Shown piece by piece: positions 1 to 5,398 of a DNA stretch of 5,398 bases (position 1 is its first letter; the number at the start of each line of letters is the position of its first letter). The notes under the pieces were generated by a model. The model was not told the DNA's origin, did not search any database, and was given only the letters and a program-made list of their open reading frames with translations. The translations under genes and the position numbers were made by a program. Source of the stretch: Coriobacteriia bacterium (lineage in GTDB: Bacteria > Actinomycetota > Coriobacteriia > Anaerosomatales > PALSA-660); the NCBI GenBank assembly GCA_003133285.1, contig PKWR01000178.1, positions 1-5,398 of the forward strand, written 5' to 3'.

Positions 1-46
1 GGTCTCGGAGTCGGAGACTCGCTGACGGGTTCCACTCGTTCGCGTC
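1..46. other. Short non-coding edge downstream of the rhodanese gene
   Basis: These 46 bp follow the rhodanese stop codon on the minus strand and are cut by the window edge. They contain a small imperfect dyad (GAGTC at 8-12 against GACTC at 16-20) without a T-run, too weak to call a terminator. I see no start of another gene. Confidence 0.4.
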
Positions 47-361
47 CTACCGCTTGAGTTTCCCCTGCCATGCTCCTGTGCCGCCCTTGACGCTGTGCGC
101 GTCCGTGAAGCCGGCCCGTTTCAGCTGCTTGGCCGCGGCTGCGCTGCGATGGCCGCTCTGGCAGATGATCAGCGTCTCGGCGTCGGGGTCGAGGCGGGAG
201 ACCTCGGCCGCGAGCCTGCTCATCGGGACGTTGCGCGCGCCCCGAACGTGCCCGGAGGCGAACTCGGATGGCTCGCGTACGTCGAGAAGCACCGGTCTGC
301 CGGCCTTGAGCCGATCGGCGAGCTGCTCGACCGTGATCGTCTTGACGCCGAATCCGAACAT
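47..361 (-). CDS. Single-domain rhodanese-like sulfurtransferase (104 aa)
   Basis: A small rhodanese-fold protein predicted to carry sulfur as a cysteine persulfide between a donor and an acceptor in the cytoplasm. No signal peptide is visible. One rhodanese domain fills the protein, from about residue 8 to 100. The N-terminal rhodanese signature is DVREPSEFASGHVRGARNVP at 27-46. The active-site loop is CQSGHR at 67-72, a CX4R loop with the catalytic Cys67 and Arg72 both present. The family-typical GG...W ending is at about 93-98. The length is close to GlpE/PspE-type single-domain rhodaneses. I chose the ATG at 359-361 because a GAGGAG Shine-Dalgarno (complement of 371-376) lies 9 nt upstream and the domain begins directly after it. 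The frame stays open further upstream, but that would overlap the preceding gene with low-complexity sequence. It lies 41 bp downstream of the class V aminotransferase-fold gene on the same strand, so the two are probably co-transcribed. The fold and active site are clear. The physiological acceptor is unknown. Confidence 0.93.
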   Translation of the reverse strand: MFGFGVKTITVEQLADRLKAGRPVLLDVREPSEFASGHVRGARNVPMSRLAAEVSRLDPDAETLIICQSGHRSAAAAKQLKRAGFTDAHSVKGGTGAWQGKLKR

Positions 362-377
362 ACAGGTGGGCTCCTCG

Positions 378-397
378 TGCTGCGGTGGTTGCTGCGG
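378..397. repeat. Short tandem direct repeat in the gap before the rhodanese gene
   Basis: TGCTGCGG occurs at 378-385 and again at 390-397, a 12-bp period. Read on the coding (minus) strand this is CCGCAGCA twice, just upstream of the rhodanese GAGGAG site. It lies in the 41-bp intergenic gap. No function can be assigned, and chance is plausible in GC-rich DNA. Confidence 0.35.
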
Positions 398-402
398 ACG
401 TG

Positions 403-1950
403 TCAGTCTAGCGCCGGGGGACCCGGCTCGTCGTGCGGCTCGGCAACGTATGCTGCGGGTCTGTCCGCGAGCGATGTCGCGAACCGCATGAAGCGCCACA
501 CGTCCCCGAACGTCGTCGCGATGCCGAGTGAGATGCGGATCGTGTTGGGCACCTTGCCCGTCGCGTCCTCGATGAGACGCTGGCATCCTGCGAGTGTCAC
601 CGGGACGGAGTCCTCGAAGCACTCCGCCATCTCGTCGCGTGTGATCCGGTGGGCGATCTCGCCATCGCCGGGATTGCAGAAGCAGCCGGTCCTCAGACTG
701 ATGCGCTCCTCGCCCGCCAGCTTCTCGATCCGGTAGACGTCGTAGATGTCGCCGGCCGGATCGAGCATGTAGAAGGCGATCGTCGCGCCCCGACGATCCG
801 TGCCGGTCGGGCCGAACACGCGGAACATCGGCGCGCCATTACTGTGCCTCCGCGAGGCCATCTCTCGGAGGAGCCAGCCCGCGAGCACGCAGACGCGATC
901 GTGGATGCGGTCGATCCCGACGCTCGAGAGATGCTCGAGTCCGATGGTGACCGCCGACAGGCCAAGATAGTCGACGGTCCCGTCCTCGAAGCCCGCGGCG
1001 CCCGGCGCGAGGCGGTACCAGCCCGCGCCTTGGACCGACGCTAGGGTGATGGTGCCCCCGGCGAACCACGGGCGCCGGAGCTGGTCGAGCTTCTCCCGTC
1101 GCACCAGCAGGGCACCGATACCCGTCGGGTACCCGAACATCTTGTAGAACGACAGGGGCACGAAGTCGGGTTTGACGGCGGACAGGTCGAGCCGGTTCGT
1201 GGGCACGAATGCGGCGCAGTCGAGCAGGACGTCCCAGCCGTGGTCGTGAGCGAGCTGCACCCATTCGAGCGGGTGCATCACGCCGCTGAAGTTCGACTGG
1301 GCCGGATACGCGAACAGCCGCGCCGTGCCGTTCGAGGGAGTGGTCAGGTGGCGCCGCACGAGATCGGCGTCGAGCCGCAGATCGGGACGGTACACGGGCA
1401 CGTAGACGACGTCGGCACCGCGCGCGCGCGCGAACTCGCGGATCCCGTTGACGGAGTTGTGGTTGTCGTAGGAGAGGAGATAGGTGCCGCGCGGCTCGAA
1501 CGGGTAGGACTCTCCGACGAGCTTGAGGGCACCGCTGGCATTCTGGGTGAAGACGACCTCGTACTCCGCCGGGTCCGCGTCGAAGAAGGCGAGCACCGCG
1601 GACCGCGCGCTTTGGACGATGGCGGTCGACGCGAGCGACGTCGGGTTGTGGGAGTGGGGATTGCCGAACACGTCGCTCGCGAGCAGTTCGAGATGGCGGC
1701 GCAGTTGCGAGTCCGCGTAGAGGCCGCCGCCGGTGTAGTCCAGGTAGGTGTGCCCCCGCTCGTCGAGGCGTCCGTACTCCCGCTCGCGCAGCTCGTGGAG
1801 CGCCTCGGGATCGCGATACCCCGGGTTCGCGGAGGCGAAGGAGGCCTCCGCCTCGCGGAGCTCGGATTCGTCGTCTTCGTGGCGCATGGCACGCTCCCGG
1901 ATCGCGCGGGCTTCGTCCGCGATTGTACGCATCCCGCCGGGACTCGGCAT
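403..1950 (-). CDS. PLP-dependent class V aminotransferase-fold enzyme, molybdenum cofactor sulfurase-like (cysteine desulfurase type), no MOSC domain
   Basis: Probably a cytosolic PLP enzyme that removes sulfur from L-cysteine to form an enzyme persulfide. Numbered from the chosen start, it has the NPHSHNPTS segment at 97-105, FTQNASGALKLVGE at 134-147, DNHNSV at 162-167 and FAYPAQSNFSG at 213-223. The Asp244 in LLDCAAFVPT should contact the PLP ring nitrogen. Lys270 in SFYKMFGYPTG should be the Schiff-base lysine. RTGCFCNPG at 420-428 carries the cysteine pair (423, 425) that supplies the persulfide cysteine in MOCOS/ABA3 proteins. These motifs match the MOCOS N-terminal domain better than NifS/IscS. 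The 515-residue protein ends after the aminotransferase fold (SLGIATTFGDVWRFMRF near 474-490), so the C-terminal MOSC domain of eukaryotic MOCOS is absent. I chose the ATG at 1948-1950 because AGAGGG (complement of 1959-1964) sits 8 nt upstream. An in-frame GTG at 2005-2007 (534 aa) and an ATG at 1930-1932 (509 aa) are alternatives. The rhodanese gene follows. The fold is certain; the true sulfur acceptor is inference. Confidence 0.9.
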   Translation of the reverse strand: MPSPGGMRTIADEARAIRERAMRHEDDESELREAEASFASANPGYRDPEALHELREREYGRLDERGHTYLDYTGGGLYADSQLRRHLELLASDVFGNPHSHNPTSLASTAIVQSARSAVLAFFDADPAEYEVVFTQNASGALKLVGESYPFEPRGTYLLSYDNHNSVNGIREFARARGADVVYVPVYRPDLRLDADLVRRHLTTPSNGTARLFAYPAQSNFSGVMHPLEWVQLAHDHGWDVLLDCAAFVPTNRLDLSAVKPDFVPLSFYKMFGYPTGIGALLVRREKLDQLRRPWFAGGTITLASVQGAGWYRLAPGAAGFEDGTVDYLGLSAVTIGLEHLSSVGIDRIHDRVCVLAGWLLREMASRRHSNGAPMFRVFGPTGTDRRGATIAFYMLDPAGDIYDVYRIEKLAGEERISLRTGCFCNPGDGEIAHRITRDEMAECFEDSVPVTLAGCQRLIEDATGKVPNTIRISLGIATTFGDVWRFMRFATSLADRPAAYVAEPHDEPGPPALD

Positions 1951-1993
1951 TCCGGACGCCCTCTGGTGGGGAATAGTCCATGCGACGGTGTAG

Positions 1994-2012
1994 GGTGAGT
2001 GGAGCACTCACC
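1994..2012. repeat. Perfect 19-bp inverted repeat (8-bp arms, 3-nt centre), candidate operator or leader hairpin
   Basis: The arms are GGTGAGTG (1994-2001) and CACTCACC (2005-2012), exact reverse complements around the centre GAG. A second, overlapping pairing exists between GAGTGG (1997-2002) and CCACTC (2011-2016), so CACTC occurs twice in tandem on the right side. The symmetry fits a dimeric repressor site placed between divergent promoters. If transcribed, either strand could also fold into a short hairpin upstream of the coding start. There is no following T-run, so a terminator is unlikely. The symmetry is seen directly; the function is inferred. Confidence 0.5.
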
Positions 2013-2042
2013 ACTCGCGCCCTGCCCGAGACCCGCAACCAC

Positions 2043-2048
2043 AGGAGG
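2043..2048 (+). promoter_or_regulatory. Shine-Dalgarno site of the cyclic glucan synthase gene
   Basis: AGGAGG is a full match to the consensus ribosome-binding core and fixes the ATG at 2053 as the start. The spacing of only 4 nt is shorter than usual. No nearby in-frame alternative has a comparable site. Confidence 0.75.
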
Positions 2049-2052
2049 ACCG

Positions 2053-5000
2053 ATGCCCGGACCGGCGACGGCCCGGCGCGACACCGCTTCCGACGCGCCT
2101 TTTCGTGATGAACTCCTCGGGCCGGACCGGCTCGCCGATGAGGCGAGGCGGATCGCTGCCGGGCAGGGTACGGTCACCGGCGGGCGCATCCGGACCACTC
2201 CGCTCATCTCGCTCATCGAGCGAGCGGCGCGCGACCTGGCCAGCGACAACGCACAGCTGAACAAGGCTTCTCGCGGGCCCCGGGCGGTGTCACCGGCGGG
2301 CGAGTGGCTCCTCGACAACTACTACCTCATCGAACAGCAGCTCCGGGAGGTCCGGGAGGACCTCCCCGCCCGCTACGGCATCGAGCTGCCTCGCCTCGAC
2401 TCGGGGCCGTTCGCCGGACTGCCGAGGGTCTACCAAGCGGTCGTCACGCTGATCGCACGCAGCGATTCGCGCCTCGACATCTCGGTGCTGCTCGGGTTCA
2501 TCGAGGCCTTCCAGGAGGTGGCACCGCTCACGATCGGTGAGTGCTGGGCGGTGCCGATCATGCTCCGCATCGGGCTCGTCGAGAACCTGCGCCGGCTCTC
2601 GCGCAGCGTGCTGAAGTCGCACCTGCACGAGGACGCGGCCGATGCGTGGGCGGAGCGCTTCACGATCGCCGAGCAGGACGACCCCGACGCGCTGCCGGGC
2701 CTGCTCGCACGCATCGGTACCGAGCCGCTGCGCGATTCGCCGGTGTTCCTGCTCAGACTCGCGCAGCGGCTTCAGGGCGCGGAGATCGCCGCCGAGGTGG
2801 TCAACTCCTGGCTTGCGGGGCGGCTGGCGGTGCTGTCGATCAACCTCGAGCGCGAGGGCATCCTCCACCAGAGGCGGCAGGCGGCCGATCAGGTCTCCAT
2901 CGCGAACGGCATAGGGTCGGTCCGGCTCATCGACGCGCTGGACTGGAACGACTTCTTCGAGGATGTCTCCCACGTCGAGCGCACCTTGCGCACGGACCCG
3001 GTCGGCGCGTACGCGCATATGGACTTCCAGAGCCGCGACCGCTACCGGCATGCGCTCGAGGAGCTGTGCAAGCGGTCATCGACGGACGAGATCGAGCTCG
3101 CCGAGTCGATCGTTGCCCGCTGCCAGGCGGCCCTCGCGGCGGACGCCGGAGACGACGTGCACGGGCATGTGGGCCACTGGCTCATCAGCTCGGGCCGCTA
3201 CGAGATCGAGCGACAGATCGGGTACCGCGTGAACAGCCGCGAGCGGCTCTTCAGCGGTCCTCTCAGGTTCCGCCGGACGTTCTACTGGGGCCTGCTGTCG
3301 GTCGCGACCGCCGGTATCGGCGCGGGCCTGGCCGTGTATGCGGCATCGCAGGGCGTGACCGGCTGGCGGCTGGCGGCGGTCCTTGCCGTAGGGCTGATAC
3401 CGGTCTCGGACATCGGTCTCGCTCTCACGAACCGGATCGCTGCGGCGGTCTTCCCGCCGCGCGCGCTGCCGAAGTTCGACGCTCTCGCGCCCGTACCCGA
3501 CGAATCCCGGACCGTCGTGGTGGTCCCCTCGCTGCTGCTGTCCGTCCCGCACGTTCAGGCGGTGATCGACAACCTCGAGATCGCCTACCTCGCCAACAGG
3601 GACCGGAACATACACTTCGCGTTCCTCGGAGACCCGACGCTCGCCGACGCGGAGCACGTGAAAGGCGACGACATCGTCGAGGAGGCATCCCGGCGTGGCA
3701 TCGAAAAGCTGAACGAGCGCTACTACGCCGAGGCGGGGGAGCGCCCCTTCCACCTGGTCCTGCGCGGCCGCCGATTCAGCGAGAGCGAACAGGCGTGGAT
3801 GGGCTGGGAGCGCAAGCGCGGGTTCCTCGACGAGTTCGTGTCGGAGCTGCGCAACGGGCGAGGCACCACGATCACCACGCGCGTCGGGGATGAGGAGTGG
3901 CTCCGGGGCGTCACGTTCGTCCTCACCGTGGACGCCGACACCGTCGTGCCGCGCGACGCTGCGAAGCGGCTCATCGCGACGATCGCCCACCCGCTCAACC
4001 GCGCGCGATGGAACCCGGGGGAGGCCCGCGTCGGCCAAGGCTACGGCCTGATCCAGCCTCGCGTCGACATGTCGCTGCCGGGGGGCCAGAGGTCGGCCTT
4101 CTCGCGCATGTACTCCTCGGGCACCGGAGTCGATCCGTACGCGAATGCGATCTCCGACACCTACCAGGACGTCTTCGCGGAAGGCTCGTTCACGGGCAAG
4201 GGCATCTTCGAGGTGGACGTGTTCCTCGGCGTGCTGCACGGGGCGTTCCTCGAGAATGCGCTGCTCTCACACGACCTCATCGAGGGGTGCTACCTGCGCA
4301 CCGCGCTCGCCAGTGATGTCGAGGTGATCGACGACCAGCCGGCGAACTACCTCTCGAGCGCCAAGCGGGTCCATCGCTGGGTCCGCGGAGACTGGCAGAC
4401 CCTCCCGTTCCTCGGGCTGAACGTGCGCATCGAGGGCGGCGCCGTGGTGCGCAACCCGCTGACGGTGCTTCACCGCTGGAAGATCATCGACAACCTGAGG
4501 CGGTCGCTCGTCGCGCCGTTGACGCTCGTGCTCTTCACGCTCGGCTGGCTGGCCCTGCCCGAACGGGCGCATCTGTGGCCCCTCTTCCTGCCGCTGGTCG
4601 TGCTGTTCCCTGCGTACTTCTCTTTGGCCAACTCGGTGATAACCCGGTCGCGGAAGGTGAGCCTGCGGTCGCAAGTGCCGGAGATCATGCGCGACTTCGA
4701 GACCGACTCGGTGCGGGGCCTGTTCGGGCTCGCGCTCCTGCCGCACCAGGCCTTCCTCATGACGGACGCGATCGTGCGCACGCTCTGGCGCGTACGCGTG
4801 AGCCGCCGGCACCTGCTCGAGTGGGTCACCGCCGCCGAGGCCGAGCGGGACGTGGGCCGGACGCCGCAGGCGTACTGGCGCACGCTGGGCCCCTCTGTCG
4901 CGGTAGCCATGCTGTTGTTGCTGGCCGGCACTGCGCTGGATCCGCAGCGGCTCGCGATCGCAGCGGTCTTCGGCGCGATCTGGCTGGCCGGCCCCCTCAT

Positions 5001-5398
5001 CGCCTGGCGGGTGTCGCAGCCCACGGCCCCCGAGCAGGCGGTCCTCTCGGCGAAGCAGGAGCGGTCGCTGCGTCGAAGCGCCCGCAAGACGTGGCGGTTC
5101 TTCGACACCTTCGTGACGGAGCAGGGGCACCACCTGGCCCCCGACAACTTCCAGGAGGACCCGAAGGGCGAGGTCGCGTGGCGCACGTCGCCGACCAACC
5201 TCGGCCTGCAGTTGCTGTCGTACCTCGGCGCGTACGACCTCGGCTACACGTGTCTGGTCGATCTGAACGGCCGGGTCGAAGCGACCCTCTCGACGATGGC
5301 GGGCCTCGAGCGCTACCGGGGCAACTTCTACAACTGGTACGACATCGAAACGCTGCAACCGCTGCGACCCGCGTACGTGTCGACCGTCGACTCCGGCA
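2053..5398 (+). CDS. ndvB: Cyclic beta-1,2-glucan synthase family protein (GT84 plus glycoamylase-like cyclisation domain), 5' part only
   Basis: Expected to polymerise glucose from UDP-glucose into beta-1,2-glucan at the inner membrane and cyclise it. The frame is open from the ATG after AGGAGG to the window end: 1115 codons of a family usually near 2800 residues. Residues 1 to about 405 form the helical N-terminal region typical of NdvB/Cgs, with EWLLDNYYLIEQQL near 84-97, PLTIGECWAVPIMLR at 158-172 and MDFQSRDRYRH at 323-333. Membrane segments lie near 410-430 and 439-459. The GT84 core (about 473-800) has GWERKRG at 584-590, the DAD metal site at Asp627/Asp629, EGSFTGKG at 710-717, SHDLIEG at 739-745 and HRWVRGDWQ at 774-782. 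Four further membrane segments (about 819-835, 842-858, 946-962, 967-985) give the family's six. The glycoamylase-like domain begins near 1013, with SPTNLGL at 1046-1052 and RYRGNFYNWYD at 1087-1097. The C-terminal GH94-like region is expected beyond the edge. The symbol is by family resemblance, and exact product linkage is inferred. Confidence 0.93.
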   Translation, partial: MPGPATARRDTASDAPFRDELLGPDRLADEARRIAAGQGTVTGGRIRTTPLISLIERAARDLASDNAQLNKASRGPRAVSPAGEWLLDNYYLIEQQLREVREDLPARYGIELPRLDSGPFAGLPRVYQAVVTLIARSDSRLDISVLLGFIEAFQEVAPLTIGECWAVPIMLRIGLVENLRRLSRSVLKSHLHEDAADAWAERFTIAEQDDPDALPGLLARIGTEPLRDSPVFLLRLAQRLQGAEIAAEVVNSWLAGRLAVLSINLEREGILHQRRQAADQVSIANGIGSVRLIDALDWNDFFEDVSHVERTLRTDPVGAYAHMDFQSRDRYRHALEELCKRSSTDEIELAESIVARCQAALAADAGDDVHGHVGHWLISSGRYEIERQIGYRVNSRERLFSGPLRFRRTFYWGLLSVATAGIGAGLAVYAASQGVTGWRLAAVLAVGLIPVSDIGLALTNRIAAAVFPPRALPKFDALAPVPDESRTVVVVPSLLLSVPHVQAVIDNLEIAYLANRDRNIHFAFLGDPTLADAEHVKGDDIVEEASRRGIEKLNERYYAEAGERPFHLVLRGRRFSESEQAWMGWERKRGFLDEFVSELRNGRGTTITTRVGDEEWLRGVTFVLTVDADTVVPRDAAKRLIATIAHPLNRARWNPGEARVGQGYGLIQPRVDMSLPGGQRSAFSRMYSSGTGVDPYANAISDTYQDVFAEGSFTGKGIFEVDVFLGVLHGAFLENALLSHDLIEGCYLRTALASDVEVIDDQPANYLSSAKRVHRWVRGDWQTLPFLGLNVRIEGGAVVRNPLTVLHRWKIIDNLRRSLVAPLTLVLFTLGWLALPERAHLWPLFLPLVVLFPAYFSLANSVITRSRKVSLRSQVPEIMRDFETDSVRGLFGLALLPHQAFLMTDAIVRTLWRVRVSRRHLLEWVTAAEAERDVGRTPQAYWRTLGPSVAVAMLLLLAGTALDPQRLAIAAVFGAIWLAGPLIAWRVSQPTAPEQAVLSAKQERSLRRSARKTWRFFDTFVTEQGHHLAPDNFQEDPKGEVAWRTSPTNLGLQLLSYLGAYDLGYTCLVDLNGRVEATLSTMAGLERYRGNFYNWYDIETLQPLRPAYVSTVDSG

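Larger units (their letters stand above)
1951..2052. promoter_or_regulatory. Divergent intergenic region between the sulfurase-like gene and the cyclic glucan synthase gene
   Basis: This 102-bp gap separates two divergently transcribed genes, so both promoters are expected here or slightly inside the flanking coding starts. Both Shine-Dalgarno sites are visible: AGAGGG on the minus strand (complement of 1959-1964) and AGGAGG on the plus strand (2043-2048). I could not assign a convincing -35/-10 pair in either direction. TAGGGT at 1991-1996 resembles a plus-strand -10 box but has no matching -35. The most structured element is the inverted repeat at 1994-2012, listed separately. The regulatory role is inferred from gene layout. 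Confidence 0.6.

Noticed and set aside
2..20. Small competing dyads (GTCTC/GAGAC and GAGTC/GACTC) at the window edge as a terminator of the minus-strand operon
   Set aside because: Stems are only 5 bp, no T-run follows on the minus strand, and the window ends.
362..622. Upstream extension of the rhodanese reading frame overlapping the sulfurase-like gene
   Set aside because: The extension is arginine-rich low-complexity sequence typical of an off-frame of a GC-rich gene, while the ATG at 361 has a good ribosome site and starts right at the domain.
1968..1996. Possible plus-strand promoter with TAGGGT as -10 box
   Set aside because: No acceptable -35 hexamer lies 16-18 bp upstream (the sequence there is GGGGAA-like), so it is not supportable as a promoter call.
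1240..1998. A 252-codon plus-strand open frame opposite the sulfurase-like gene
   Set aside because: No motif and no ribosome site of note; the minus-strand frame carries all the PLP-enzyme motifs.
2304..4316. Open plus-strand frames of up to 450 codons inside the glucan synthase gene
   Set aside because: They are arginine/alanine-rich with no domain, whereas the frame starting at 2053 encodes continuous NdvB/Cgs family motifs.
3076..5358. Two long open frames (387 and 363 aa) on the minus strand opposite the glucan synthase gene
   Set aside because: Their translations are rich in Arg, Asp, His and Glu without recognisable motifs. They mirror the codon pattern of the strongly supported plus-strand gene.

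Overview
The window is GC-rich (about two-thirds G+C by eye, with codons strongly GC-ending) and nearly fully coding. It holds three bacterial genes in a divergent layout. The base composition and gene content fit a high-GC bacterium, such as an actinobacterial or proteobacterial lineage. There is no rRNA or other marker gene to settle which.

Left half, minus strand (47-1950): an apparent two-gene sulfur-transfer operon. The upstream gene (403-1950) encodes a PLP-dependent class V aminotransferase-fold protein. It closely resembles the N-terminal cysteine-desulfurase domain of eukaryotic molybdenum cofactor sulfurases (MOCOS/ABA3), but it stops before any MOSC domain. After a 41-bp gap comes a 104-residue single-domain rhodanese (47-361) with an intact CX4R active-site loop. 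A desulfurase that makes an enzyme persulfide next to a small sulfur carrier suggests a sulfur relay. The final acceptor is not visible here.

Middle (1951-2052): a 102-bp divergent intergenic region that must carry the start signals of both transcription units. Its main feature is a perfect 8-bp-arm inverted repeat with a 3-nt centre (1994-2012), a good candidate operator or leader hairpin.

Right half, plus strand (2053-5398): the first 1115 codons of a very large membrane enzyme of the cyclic beta-1,2-glucan synthase family (NdvB/ChvB/Cgs). Visible in order are the family's helical N-terminal region, two membrane segments, the GT84 glycosyltransferase core, four more membrane segments and the start of the glycoamylase-like cyclisation domain. 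The frame is open to the window edge. The expected remainder, including the C-terminal phosphorylase-like (GH94) part, lies outside.

The two transcription units have no obvious metabolic link. Their shared intergenic region is the only connection the sequence shows. I see no RNA genes, CRISPR array, insertion sequence or convincing terminator.
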